Positions 15,893 through 24,588 of a stretch of 64,000 bases of DNA are shown piece after piece. Where the stretch lies: the NCBI RefSeq assembly GCF_947492715.1, contig NZ_CANLNS010000001.1, forward strand, positions 248,001 through 312,000, given 5' to 3'. The position numbers and the translations under genes are program-made. The notes under the pieces are model-generated. The model worked only from the letters and a program-made list of their open reading frames with translations, searched no databases and was not told the DNA's origin. How positions within the stretch are numbered: position 1 is the first letter of the stretch; every line of letters starts with the position of its first letter. This stretch comes from an uncultured Psychroserpens sp. Its GTDB lineage: Bacteria > Bacteroidota > Bacteroidia > Flavobacteriales > Flavobacteriaceae.

Positions 15893-16990
15893 ATGACAAA
15901 GCAAGCACTTTCTTTTTCTAGAACAGATTCTGCAAAATTTTTTAGAACGCTAAATAAACGTGTTAACAATTATTTTAAAGAGAATAATATAAAACGTACA
16001 GGGAATTGGAAAATCTGGTTAAAAACAGTGGTTATGTTTACCATGTTTCTTCTGCCTTATTTTTTAATCTTAACCCTTGACATTCCTGGATGGCTTCAAT
16101 TATTGCTTACCGTAATTATGGGTATTGGCATGGCTGGAGTTGGAATGAACGTGATGCATGATGGTAATCATGGCTCATACTCTAATAAAGAATGGGTTAA
16201 TCGTTTGATGGGAAGTAGTATTTACATTCTTGCAGGAAATGTATACAATTGGAAAGTTCAGCACAATGTTCTGCATCATACCTACACTAACATTCATGGT
16301 CATGATGAGGATCTAGAAGCTGGGCGTATTTTACGTTTTTCTAAACATGCAAAATGGCACAAACATCATAAATTTCAACACTACTATTCAGTTCTACTTT
16401 ATGGTTTACTAACAATTAATTGGGCCATAACAACAGATTTTCAGCAAATGTATCGCTATATGAAACGTAAGTTGTCTTATGGTAAATTACCAAATCCTGT
16501 AGTGAATTGGAGTAAATTAGTCATCTCTAAACTCATTTATGTATCTATTTGGATTGTTATTCCAATGCTTGTATTAGACATTTCATGGTGGAAAATTTTA
16601 CTTGGTTTCTTTATTATGCATTATGTGGCAGGCTTAATTTTAAGCGTTGTTTTTCAGCTAGCTCATGTTATGGATGAAGCCGAAATGATGTTACCTGAAG
16701 AAAATGGCACCATGAAAAACACTTGGGCTATTCATCAATTAAAAACAACGGTAAACTTTGGGGCAAAAAGTAAAATAATCAACTGGTATACTGGTGGTCT
16801 TAACCATCAAGTAGAGCATCATATTTTTCCTCACATAAGCCATGTTCACTACGGAAAAATCTCTAAAATTGTTAGAGAAACAGCTAAAGAATTTAATTTA
16901 CCTTATAAAGAATACAAAACCACCAGAAAAGCGATTATCGCCCATTTTAAATTCTTAAAGCAAATGGGAATGAAACCTGCGATGAGCTAA
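15893..16990 (+). CDS. Membrane fatty acid desaturase, front-end type
   Basis: A di-iron desaturase that introduces a double bond into acyl chains in the inner membrane. The three histidine boxes are HDGNH, HNVLHH and QVEHH (in NHQVEHHIFPHISHVHY). The Gln in the third box is the mark of front-end (delta-5/delta-6-like) desaturases. About four membrane helices are seen. I start at the ATG 15893 (365 residues); a TTG 18 nt upstream is less likely. Two further family members at 41691-43833 have His instead of Gln at that position. The aminotransferase gene starts 15 nt after the stop. Confidence 0.88.
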   Translation: MTKQALSFSRTDSAKFFRTLNKRVNNYFKENNIKRTGNWKIWLKTVVMFTMFLLPYFLILTLDIPGWLQLLLTVIMGIGMAGVGMNVMHDGNHGSYSNKEWVNRLMGSSIYILAGNVYNWKVQHNVLHHTYTNIHGHDEDLEAGRILRFSKHAKWHKHHKFQHYYSVLLYGLLTINWAITTDFQQMYRYMKRKLSYGKLPNPVVNWSKLVISKLIYVSIWIVIPMLVLDISWWKILLGFFIMHYVAGLILSVVFQLAHVMDEAEMMLPEENGTMKNTWAIHQLKTTVNFGAKSKIINWYTGGLNHQVEHHIFPHISHVHYGKISKIVRETAKEFNLPYKEYKTTRKAIIAHFKFLKQMGMKPAMS

Positions 16991-17005
16991 AACGATCTAT
17001 TTTAA

Positions 17006-18190
17006 ATGACACAACTTTCAGATAGAGTTCTCAACATGGCAACGTCTGCCACTCTAGCAATGGCAGCGAAAGCACGAGAATTAAAAGCAGAAGGAAAAGA
17101 TATCATTGGACTAAGTCTTGGGGAACCAGATTTTAACACTCCTGATTTTATTAAGGAAGCAGCAATTCAAGCTGTAAATGACAACTATAATTCATATACT
17201 CCCGTTGATGGTTATGGTGAACTGAAAGATGCCATTATAACAAAATTTAAAAGAGACAACAACCTTAGCTATACACCTTCACAAATTGTAGTGTCTACTG
17301 GAGCTAAACAGGCCTTAGCAAATATTGCGGCTGTACTATTAAACAAAGGTGATGAAGTGATACTACCTTGCCCTTATTGGGTTAGTTATAGTGACATTGT
17401 TAAACTTAACGACGGTGTTCCTGTTGAAGTTAAAACATCCATTGAAAATGACTTTAAATTAACACCTCAGCAATTAGAAGAGGCGATTACTCCAAAGACC
17501 AAAATGATTTGGTATAGTTCACCTTGTAATCCAAGTGGATCTGTATATAGCAAAAAAGAATTAAGAGCTATTGCCGATATTTTACAAAACCATCCAAACA
17601 TTATTGTGGTTTCAGATGAAATTTACGAGCATATTAACTTTATTGGCGGACACTCTAGTATGGCTGAGTTTGATGATATGTTTGATCGAACAGTAACCGT
17701 AAATGGTGTATCAAAAGCGTTTGCAATGACTGGTTGGAGAATAGGCTACATTGGCGCTCCTGAGGCTATTGCCAGAGCTTGTAACAAAATGCAGGGCCAA
17801 ATCACTAGTGGCGCAAACTGCATTGCACAGCGCGCTGTAATTACTGCCCTCAATGAATCACCTTCCCGTGTTCAATATATGATTGATGAATTCAAGCTAA
17901 GGCGTGAACTTATTTTAGGATTACTTAATGACATCGAAGGCTTTAAAACAAATGTACCTGAAGGTGCTTTTTATGTATTTCCAGATATATCACATTTCTT
18001 CGGAAAAACGCTTAAAGGGCAATATATAGAAAACGCAACAGATTTTTCTTTATTCTTATTAGAACATGCTAACGTTGCCACTGTAACTGGTATTGCCTTC
18101 GGAAATCCTAGCTGCATTAGAATTTCTTATGCTGCGTCTCAAGAGCAAATTATTGAGGCTATAAGGCGAATTAAAGACGCTGTAAGCTAA
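17006..18190 (+). CDS. Class I/II pyridoxal-phosphate aminotransferase (aspartate aminotransferase-like)
   Basis: A 394-residue fold-type I aminotransferase. The PLP lysine is in NGVSKAFAMTGWRIGYIG (about 230-247); SSPCNPSGSVY (about 171-181) and VSDEIYEHI (about 201-209) are the other cofactor-binding motifs, and the C-terminal substrate arginine lies in SCIRISYA. It most resembles bacterial aspartate aminotransferases of subgroup Ib, which transfer the amino group of aspartate to 2-oxoglutarate. It starts 15 nt after the desaturase gene and overlaps the small convergent gene at its 3' end by 4 nt. Confidence 0.9.
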   Translation: MTQLSDRVLNMATSATLAMAAKARELKAEGKDIIGLSLGEPDFNTPDFIKEAAIQAVNDNYNSYTPVDGYGELKDAIITKFKRDNNLSYTPSQIVVSTGAKQALANIAAVLLNKGDEVILPCPYWVSYSDIVKLNDGVPVEVKTSIENDFKLTPQQLEEAITPKTKMIWYSSPCNPSGSVYSKKELRAIADILQNHPNIIVVSDEIYEHINFIGGHSSMAEFDDMFDRTVTVNGVSKAFAMTGWRIGYIGAPEAIARACNKMQGQITSGANCIAQRAVITALNESPSRVQYMIDEFKLRRELILGLLNDIEGFKTNVPEGAFYVFPDISHFFGKTLKGQYIENATDFSLFLLEHANVATVTGIAFGNPSCIRISYAASQEQIIEAIRRIKDAVS

Positions 18191-18456
18191 ATAATATTGA
18201 AATAAATTAACACATAGATTCCAATACCAAAAAGGATGATAAAAGACACTAAAGAAATCACTTGATGTCTTTTGTGATCCTTTTTTGCTTTTTGTTTTAT
18301 TTGATGTAATAATTCCGGACTAGCCTCTGGAAAGTCAAATTCACTTTTTGCGTTTTTCCCATAACCACCAAGCGTTTTTTTAAACCTTGATGATTTATCA
18401 AGTCTTATACTTTTATTACTCTTTAACGAGCTTATCATAGACTCTCCTAATGGCAT
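18187..18456 (-). CDS. Small tail-anchored membrane protein
   Basis: An 89-residue protein: a basic, Ser/Lys-rich N-terminal part and one C-terminal helix (about 66-87, VISLVSFIILFGIGIYVLIYF), so the N-terminus should be cytoplasmic. It is a tandem relative of the next gene (18469-18729): both share F.K..GG, a Pro-Glu-rich FPEASPELLHQI or LPEVPPHVLRRV segment, then basic residues and a terminal helix. Function unknown. It overlaps the aminotransferase stop by 4 nt, and 12 nt separate it from the upstream paralogue, so the two are probably co-transcribed. Confidence 0.65.
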   Translation of the reverse strand: MPLGESMISSLKSNKSIRLDKSSRFKKTLGGYGKNAKSEFDFPEASPELLHQIKQKAKKDHKRHQVISLVSFIILFGIGIYVLIYFNII

Positions 18457-18468
18457 ATCTCTTTTTTA

Positions 18469-18729
18469 TTAAAAATACATAACATATAATAGAATTACTA
18501 AAACTATAAAACCGATGATGCTTTTCTTAATAAGTAAGCGTCTATTTTCTCTTTTGGTTTTAATTCTTACACGTCTTAATACATGAGGTGGTACCTCTGG
18601 TAATATATAAGGTTTATACGCTTTCTTATGGCGAGATCCTCCATTCATTTTAGTGAATGGCTTACGTTTCCCGTTTTTTAATTGTTTCCTATTATAATTA
18701 ATAGAAGCATTCATTGATGAGATTCCCAT
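18469..18729 (-). CDS. Small tail-anchored membrane protein, paralogue
   Basis: An 86-residue protein: a Lys/Arg-rich N-terminal half (NYNRKQLKNGKRKPFTK), then PYILPEVPPHVLRRVRIK and a terminal helix (about 67-85, KSIIGFIVLVILLYVMYF). It shares the layout and several conserved positions with the gene at 18187-18456, suggesting an old tandem duplication. Proteins of this shape are common as uncharacterised genes in Flavobacteriaceae. The strongly basic head could bind nucleic acid or acidic membrane lipid, which is inference only. Confidence 0.65.
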   Translation of the reverse strand: MGISSMNASINYNRKQLKNGKRKPFTKMNGGSRHKKAYKPYILPEVPPHVLRRVRIKTKRENRRLLIKKSIIGFIVLVILLYVMYF

Positions 18730-18898
18730 AATATCTTTATTTATTCTGAAATCGTATCAGAAATCCAACAGGTAACATTAAAGCATATCAAACCTTTTGG
18801 CATCTATATTTACCAAAATTGTATGAATTTAAAAATGTAAAAGATAATATGAGGGTAATCTCAGTAGTATCAGTTAAAAAAGGTCTATTAGGACCAGC

Positions 18899-19153
18899 TT
18901 ATAAGATAAAAGCCAGTACTGTTACAAAAACAGACAGTTTTAAAAGAGTATCGATACTTGAAGTAATTTGATATTGTCTGCTTTTTACACGTTGCTTAAT
19001 ACCAAAGATAGAAGTTGACTTTGTGTTGTTTAAATTACATTTTACTACAGACTTGTAGTTCGAATTTAACAGACCTTCAGGTCTAACAAATTCTGTTGCT
19101 AATCTACGTTTGGGCGAAGGCTCTAATTTTTGAGATGCTAATACTAATTCCAT
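18899..19153 (-). CDS. Small tail-anchored membrane protein, third of the group
   Basis: An 84-residue protein with a basic N-terminal part (LEPSPKRRLATEFVRPEGLLNS), a segment IKQRVKSRQYQI and a C-terminal hydrophobic tail (about 68-84, LLKLSVFVTVLAFIL). It has the same size and topology as the two genes to its left but no clear sequence match to them. Gaps of about 160-170 nt on each side suggest its own promoter. Function unknown. Confidence 0.5.
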   Translation of the reverse strand: MELVLASQKLEPSPKRRLATEFVRPEGLLNSNYKSVVKCNLNNTKSTSIFGIKQRVKSRQYQITSSIDTLLKLSVFVTVLAFIL

Positions 19154-19314
19154 GATTGATTAATTTAATTGATTATACCAATAAGACGTACATTCGAGGT
19201 ATTTGTTACAACTACCATCTTCTGTAACCCTTTAAAAACCAATACAAAATTCCCGAAACACCTATAAATATTAATGTTTCAGAATGAAAAATATTTTTAA
19301 AAATTTTTATTAAA

Positions 19315-20808
19315 TCATCTGTTTCGCCAGAAGAAAGGCGTCAACAAAATCAAAACTGTAAACAATTCTAAACGCCCAATGAGCATTAAAAACGCAGACC
19401 ACCATTTAGCTAAATTTGGCAATTCGGCATAGTTATTTACTGGTCCATAATTACCCAAAGCAGGCCCAACGTTTCCTAAACTCGAAGCAGATAAACCTAT
19501 TGCAGATTCAAAATCTATCTGAAACATAGAAAACACCAATGCCCCAATAATAAAAGAAAGCATGTAAAGAATGAAGAAACCAAGAATATTAAAAACAATA
19601 TCTCCAGAAACAGATTTTTTATTGTAGCGAACAGGCAAAATGGCGTTAGGATGTAATGCCCGTTTAAATTCTAAGAAACCATTTTTAATCATAAGCATAT
19701 GTCTCACAACTTTCACACCTCCCGAAGTACTGCCCGCAGAACCACCTAAAAACATTAGTCCGAAAAAAAACACCACCAAGAAAGGCGTCCACAAGGTATA
19801 GTCTGCTGTCACAAAACCTGTAGTTGTAATAATAGCTAAGACTTGAAAAAGTCCATGTCTTAAAGATGCTTCGGCCTTCCCAAATGTCATTGGATGATCT
19901 ATTGAGGAAATTGAAAAATCTGCTCTAAAGTAAATGATCAATGCCGCGATTATAGTAAACAACGCAATGAACTTAAAGTACAGTTTAAACTCTTCATCAC
20001 GTATCACCTTTTGAACACGTCCTTTAAACGCGAAATAACTGAGTATAAAATTTGTTCCTGCCAAGAACATAAATGCCATAATAATATATTGAATAACAGG
20101 TTGCCCATTCCAATGAGCAACGCTAGCATTTTTTGTAGAAAATCCACCTGTAGATAGTGTAGATAGCGAATGATTGATAGCGTCAAAAAATGACATTCCA
20201 GCTACTTGGAGTAAGATAGTTTCTGCTGCAGTGTAACCAAAATAAATGAGCCATAATCGCTTAGCTGTATCTGTAATTCGAGGGTGAAGCTTATCGGCAT
20301 TTGGTCCAGGTGCTTCGGCTGCAAACAACTGCATTCCTCCAATTCCAAGTAAGGGCAAAATAGCAATGGCAAGTACAATAATCCCCATTCCACCTATCCA
20401 ATGTGTCATACTTCTCCAAAACAATACGCCTTTAGGAATCGACTCTATATCATTTAAAATCGTTGCTCCTGTGGTCGTATAACCAGACATGGTTTCGAAA
20501 AAGGCATTCGTAAAACTTGGTATCGAGCCTGTAATTAGATAAGGTAAAGTTCCTGTTAAGGCCATAACAATCCAACCAAAAGCCACGACAATATAACCAT
20601 CTCTTTTGTTGAGTTCCTTTTTGTGATCCTTCGTAAGATACATGGCAACTCCACCAAGCAATAACACAATAGAACCTGCGCTGAGTAAATCTAAGGTTAC
20701 GCCGTCTTTATAGATCAAACTAATAAGTGTAGATAGCAGTATAAAACCACCATTGAACAAACATAGCAATCCGAAAAAATGAAAAATTATTTTATAATTA
20801 AGTCTCAC
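19315..20808 (-). CDS. trkH: TrkH-family potassium uptake channel subunit
   Basis: TrkH forms the K+ translocating pore in the inner membrane. The 497-residue protein has four repeated M1-P-M2 units; the filter-like segments include SGYTTTGATIL (about 107-117), LSTLSTGGFSTKN and TTTGFVTADY. It begins with GTG (20808), 6 nt after the trkA stop, so the two are translated together. The partner trkA encodes the regulatory ring. MRLNYKIIFHFFGLL is a plausible N-terminus and no better start is near. Confidence 0.93.
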   Translation of the reverse strand: MRLNYKIIFHFFGLLCLFNGGFILLSTLISLIYKDGVTLDLLSAGSIVLLLGGVAMYLTKDHKKELNKRDGYIVVAFGWIVMALTGTLPYLITGSIPSFTNAFFETMSGYTTTGATILNDIESIPKGVLFWRSMTHWIGGMGIIVLAIAILPLLGIGGMQLFAAEAPGPNADKLHPRITDTAKRLWLIYFGYTAAETILLQVAGMSFFDAINHSLSTLSTGGFSTKNASVAHWNGQPVIQYIIMAFMFLAGTNFILSYFAFKGRVQKVIRDEEFKLYFKFIALFTIIAALIIYFRADFSISSIDHPMTFGKAEASLRHGLFQVLAIITTTGFVTADYTLWTPFLVVFFFGLMFLGGSAGSTSGGVKVVRHMLMIKNGFLEFKRALHPNAILPVRYNKKSVSGDIVFNILGFFILYMLSFIIGALVFSMFQIDFESAIGLSASSLGNVGPALGNYGPVNNYAELPNLAKWWSAFLMLIGRLELFTVLILLTPFFWRNR

Positions 20809-20814
20809 GTATTA

Positions 20815-22161
20815 TTAGAAAAAGAATCGTTCTACTTTTGTTATAGATCTTGGCAAACAACATACCACAACCTTATCTCCTACTTCTATTTGAAAATCCC
20901 CTAAAGGAATAATTCCTATATCATTCCTAATAACACCACCAATAATAGCTGAGCGCGGAAAATCTAAGTCTTTAATAACCTTTTGAGTAATTTTAGATTT
21001 TGAAGTGACTTCAAATTCGAGTAACTCTGCATTCATATTGCTAAGTTTGGTCATTGCCAACACCTCACCTCGTCTTATGTATCTAAAAATATTATTGGCT
21101 GCTAAAAGTTTTTTATTGATTAACGTATCAATACCTATAGATTGAGACAGCTGATAGTAGTCCATGTTTTCGACTAAAGCAATGGTTTTTTTCACCCCTT
21201 TAGATTTAGCTACCAAACAAGACATTATATTGGTTTCTGAATTACCGGTTACCGAAATAAAAGCGTCCATCTCTTTTATATTTTCTTCCTCTAGCAACTC
21301 CACATTTCTACCATCTCCATTAATAACAAGGGCATTAGGCAAATCATCGGCGCATTCAAAAGCAACCTCTTTATCACTTTCAATAAGTTTTACTTTAAAT
21401 CTGCCTTCACAAAGATCTCTAGCGGTTTTGTAACCAATTTTACTACCACCCAAAATCATAATATTCTTAAGCTCTGTTCTCACTTTTCCAGACAGTTGAA
21501 ATAATTCTTCATCGCCACCCTTAGAAGTCATAAAAACGACCTTATCTCCTTCTTTAAACTCTGTATCACCTCTAGGTATAATGGTATATTGTGTTCCAAA
21601 ACGCTGAATAGCAATTGGTACAAAATGGAGTTCTGGAAACACTTGAGCTGCTTCTCTAACGGTTTTTCCAACAAAACTAGCTGTTCGAGATAAGCGTAAA
21701 CTTAGCATTGTTAATTTACCTTCTTCAAATTCGTACGAATCATTAAATCCGTATTGATTAAGCAGCAATTCAATTTCGGCAGCCGCTAAAGTTTCAGGAG
21801 AGATCAATTCATCAATTCCAAATTTTGTGAACCCAACTTCCGTTTGATCTAAAAATTCAGAATTAGAGATTCTAGCTATGGTTTGTTTAGCACCTAATTC
21901 TTTTGCAAGAACACATGCAGTAATGTTTGTCGTTTCCGAAGATGTCACAGCAATAAATAACTCAGATGTGTTAATTCTCGCTTCATTTAAAATGGCTATC
22001 GACGTCACATCACCCTTAATGACCCTAATATCTAAGTGATCATTGGCATAAGCTAAACTATTTTTGTCTGTATCTATTAAAGTAATCTCTTGAGATTCAT
22101 AAGACAATAATTTGGCCAAATGAAATCCTACTTCTCCTGCTCCCGCAATAATTATTTTCAT
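20815..22161 (-). CDS. trkA: Trk system potassium uptake regulatory protein TrkA
   Basis: TrkA is a cytoplasmic NAD(H)- and nucleotide-binding ring protein that gates TrkH. The 448 residues contain two RCK_N Rossmann domains (IIIAGAGEVGFHLAKLL at residue 3 and IMILGGSKIGYKTARDL at about 232), each followed by an RCK_C domain (about 140-220 and 365-448). Both domains retain glycine-rich nucleotide loops, though the second is GGSKIG. It precedes trkH by 6 nt as one operon. Confidence 0.94.
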   Translation of the reverse strand: MKIIIAGAGEVGFHLAKLLSYESQEITLIDTDKNSLAYANDHLDIRVIKGDVTSIAILNEARINTSELFIAVTSSETTNITACVLAKELGAKQTIARISNSEFLDQTEVGFTKFGIDELISPETLAAAEIELLLNQYGFNDSYEFEEGKLTMLSLRLSRTASFVGKTVREAAQVFPELHFVPIAIQRFGTQYTIIPRGDTEFKEGDKVVFMTSKGGDEELFQLSGKVRTELKNIMILGGSKIGYKTARDLCEGRFKVKLIESDKEVAFECADDLPNALVINGDGRNVELLEEENIKEMDAFISVTGNSETNIMSCLVAKSKGVKKTIALVENMDYYQLSQSIGIDTLINKKLLAANNIFRYIRRGEVLAMTKLSNMNAELLEFEVTSKSKITQKVIKDLDFPRSAIIGGVIRNDIGIIPLGDFQIEVGDKVVVCCLPRSITKVERFFF

Positions 22162-22264
22162 TGATTATGTATATTCAAAAAAACATACAAATATACTACA
22201 TTATTATGTGATTGAGAGTCTCTTAAAAGTAAGGCTCAAATTATTTAAAGCTATTAGTTTTAAG

Positions 22265-22272
22265 TATATTTG
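22265..22272 (+). promoter_or_regulatory. -7 element before menG
   Basis: TATATTTG matches TAnnTTTG and is 13 nt before the ATG at 22285. The -33 region has no clean TTG. If used, the transcript would start very near the start codon. Confidence 0.5.
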
Positions 22273-22284
22273 CAAAAAAAAAGA

Positions 22285-23016
22285 ATGTCGTCAAAAGTGA
22301 CTCCATATAAAGACAGTGATTTGAATAAAAAGCAGCAGGTCACTCAAATGTTTGATAATATCTCAAAAGAATATGATGGTTTAAATCGTGTTATTTCTTT
22401 TGGAATCGATATTAAATGGCGTAATAAGGTTGTTGATATTATAGCTCAAAATAAGCCTGAGCGTATTTTAGACATTGCAACAGGCACAGGAGATTTGGCC
22501 ATTAGTCTGGCAAAAACCAAAGCCAAAGAAATTGTTGGATTAGATATAAGTGACGGCATGCTCGAAGTAGGGCGAAAAAAAATTAAAAGTAAAAATTTAG
22601 ATGACCTTATTTCTATGGTAATTGGTGATTCTGAAAATTTACCGTTTGAAGACAGTAGCTTTGATGCCATTACTGTAGCATTTGGGGTTAGAAATTTTGA
22701 AAATTTAGAAAAAGGTCTTTCAGAAATTTTTAGGGTCTTAAAACCTAACGGAACGTTTGTCATTCTTGAAACTTCTGTACCTACTAAAACCCCTTTTAAA
22801 CAAGGCTATAAGTTCTATACCAAATACATTTTACCAGCCATCGGAAAACTCTTCTCGAAAGATCAATCTGCCTATTCTTATTTATGTGAATCTGCATCTG
22901 TTTTTCCATATGGTGAGGTTTTAAACAATATTTTACGTAAAATTGGGTTTATTAACGTGCAAGACAAACCTCAAACTTTAGGTGTCGCAACAATTTATGT
23001 AGCCTCTAAAGCTTAA
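22285..23016 (+). CDS. ubiE: Demethylmenaquinone methyltransferase (UbiE/MenG)
   Basis: Catalyses the last step of menaquinone synthesis, C-methylation of demethylmenaquinone using S-adenosylmethionine. The 243-residue protein has the family motifs [13 protein letters not shown] (about 58-70), [10 protein letters not shown] (about 81-90), the [20 protein letters not shown] stretch and FRVLKPNG. I use ATG 22285 rather than the upstream TTG at 22270, since the TTG sits within the promoter element. The next gene, a PorT-like protein, follows after 33 nt; this order is a common flavobacterial arrangement. Confidence 0.95.
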   Translation: MSSKVTPYKDSDLNKKQQVTQMFDNISKEYDGLNRVISFGIDIKWRNKVVDIIAQNKPERILDIATGTGDLAISLAKTKAKEIVGLDISDGMLEVGRKKIKSKNLDDLISMVIGDSENLPFEDSSFDAITVAFGVRNFENLEKGLSEIFRVLKPNGTFVILETSVPTKTPFKQGYKFYTKYILPAIGKLFSKDQSAYSYLCESASVFPYGEVLNNILRKIGFINVQDKPQTLGVATIYVASKA

Positions 23017-23049
23017 TCAAGGTTTATACACGTCATTATCGTGATATTT

Positions 23050-23763
23050 ATGAAGAAAATACTTATCGTTTTAACCTTACTTATAATGTCGCAGAGTGTT
23101 TCTGCCCAATTATTTAGTAGAGAAAAAATAAAAAATATTGAGAATTTCGATAAAAAAACCCTTAGTTGGGGTTTTTATCTTGGACTTAACAGTTATGATT
23201 ATCAGTTTAATTATGAAAGAGATCTTAAAGAAATTCTAGTTGAAACAAGTTTAGGTTTTAGTGTTGGCTTGGTTTCTAATCTGAGAATAAACGATCATTT
23301 AGATCTGAGGTTTGAACCAGGCTTATTTATTACCACGAGAAGCATACAATATGACCCAAGTTACTTCGTTGGTCTTGAATCTACTGATGCCGATTTGCTA
23401 AGAGAGGTAAAATCGACTTATGTTCATTTCCCACTACTACTGAAAGTCTCTACAAAACGTTTGAATAACTTTAAACCATTTATTATAGGTGGTTTATCTA
23501 TGGCACTCAACTTATCAAGTAATGAGGAAAATCCAGATGACAATGCTGCTGGTCAATTTAGAACAAAGAAAAATGTTCTTTTTTATGAGTTAGGTGTTGG
23601 CATCGATTTCTATAACCAGTGGTTTAAGTTTACACCTTCTATTCGGGGTGTATTTGCATTAAATGATGAACTCATTAGAGACGAAGACCCTAATAGTCCA
23701 TGGACAAGCAATATAAGAACCATGAAAACAAGAGGTATCTTCTTAAATTTTACATTTCAATAG
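23050..23763 (+). CDS. porT: PorT/SprT-like outer membrane protein (T9SS-associated)
   Basis: A 237-residue protein with a signal peptide (MKKILIVLTLLIMSQSVSA, then QLFS) and a beta-barrel built of about eight strands ending in GIFLNFTFQ. The family is linked with type IX secretion and gliding motility. I start at ATG 23050; the GTG at 23041 only adds three residues. Its position after ubiE and before a SpoU methyltransferase is the usual flavobacterial one, which supports the PorT call beyond the fold. Its 3' end overlaps the convergent methyltransferase by 14 nt. Confidence 0.8.
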   Translation: MKKILIVLTLLIMSQSVSAQLFSREKIKNIENFDKKTLSWGFYLGLNSYDYQFNYERDLKEILVETSLGFSVGLVSNLRINDHLDLRFEPGLFITTRSIQYDPSYFVGLESTDADLLREVKSTYVHFPLLLKVSTKRLNNFKPFIIGGLSMALNLSSNEENPDDNAAGQFRTKKNVLFYELGVGIDFYNQWFKFTPSIRGVFALNDELIRDEDPNSPWTSNIRTMKTRGIFLNFTFQ

Positions 23764-24475
23764 AATTCCGTTTAAATTCACTTAAAACAATTGCCGTGGC
23801 GGTTGCTACATTTAAACTTTCTGTCGCTTTTAAATTTCCAAATCGAGGAATACTTAATTTCTTGGTGACTAGGGCTTCAATAGCATCTGAAATTCCATTG
23901 GCTTCATTACCCATAACAATTATCCCTGCATTAGGCATCTTATTAGTATAAATGGAATCGCCATCCATAAACGTTCCAAAGACATTCATATCGCTATCTT
24001 TAATATAATCTTCAAGATTAACGTACGTCAAATGTACTCTTGTCAATGAACCCATCGTAGCCTGTACAACCTTAGAGTTATAGCAATCAACAGTTGCCTT
24101 ACTGCAAATCAAATGTTTTATACCAAACCAATCGCAAAGTCTAATAATTGTGCCGAGATTTCCAGGGTCTCTAACATCGTCAAGCGCTAAAATCAATCCT
24201 GTATGAGATATATCTTCATTTTGCGGAATTTTAAACATTGCAAGAGCTGTATTAGGTGCTTTAAGTCGACTTATTTTTTGAAGCTCCTTATCTGAAATCA
24301 AAACGGTTTCAGTATTAAAAATGTCTTCTGTTGAAAACAATTGGTATAACTCAAAGCTAGAATTCAAAAACTCTTCAATACCTTTTATACCTTCAACCAC
24401 AAATAGCTGATGTTGGATTCTAAACTTTTTTTGACTCAAGCTAGCAATTAATTTTATGTGGCTCTTTGTTAACAT
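23750..24475 (-). CDS. SpoU-family rRNA 2'-O-methyltransferase
   Basis: A 241-residue SPOUT enzyme with an N-terminal substrate-binding domain (QKKFRIQHQLFVVEGIKGIEE at about 15-35) and a C-terminal knot with motifs LDDVRDPGNLGTIIRLCDW (about 103-121), VMGNEANGIS (about 192-201) and IPRFGNLKATESLNVATATA (about 213-232). The extra domain makes it like RlmB or TsnR-type rRNA methyltransferases; the target nucleotide cannot be assigned. It is transcribed against porT and overlaps it tail to tail by 14 nt. Confidence 0.88.
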   Translation of the reverse strand: MLTKSHIKLIASLSQKKFRIQHQLFVVEGIKGIEEFLNSSFELYQLFSTEDIFNTETVLISDKELQKISRLKAPNTALAMFKIPQNEDISHTGLILALDDVRDPGNLGTIIRLCDWFGIKHLICSKATVDCYNSKVVQATMGSLTRVHLTYVNLEDYIKDSDMNVFGTFMDGDSIYTNKMPNAGIIVMGNEANGISDAIEALVTKKLSIPRFGNLKATESLNVATATAIVLSEFKRNSIEM

Positions 24476-24588
24476 TAAAATGTATTTACTTTTGTGATGT
24501 TTTAACTAAAATACAAAGTAATACTTTTTTGGTCTATTATTTGTTATGATAAGACCACAATAAAACTGTAAATTTGGATAGAACTTAA

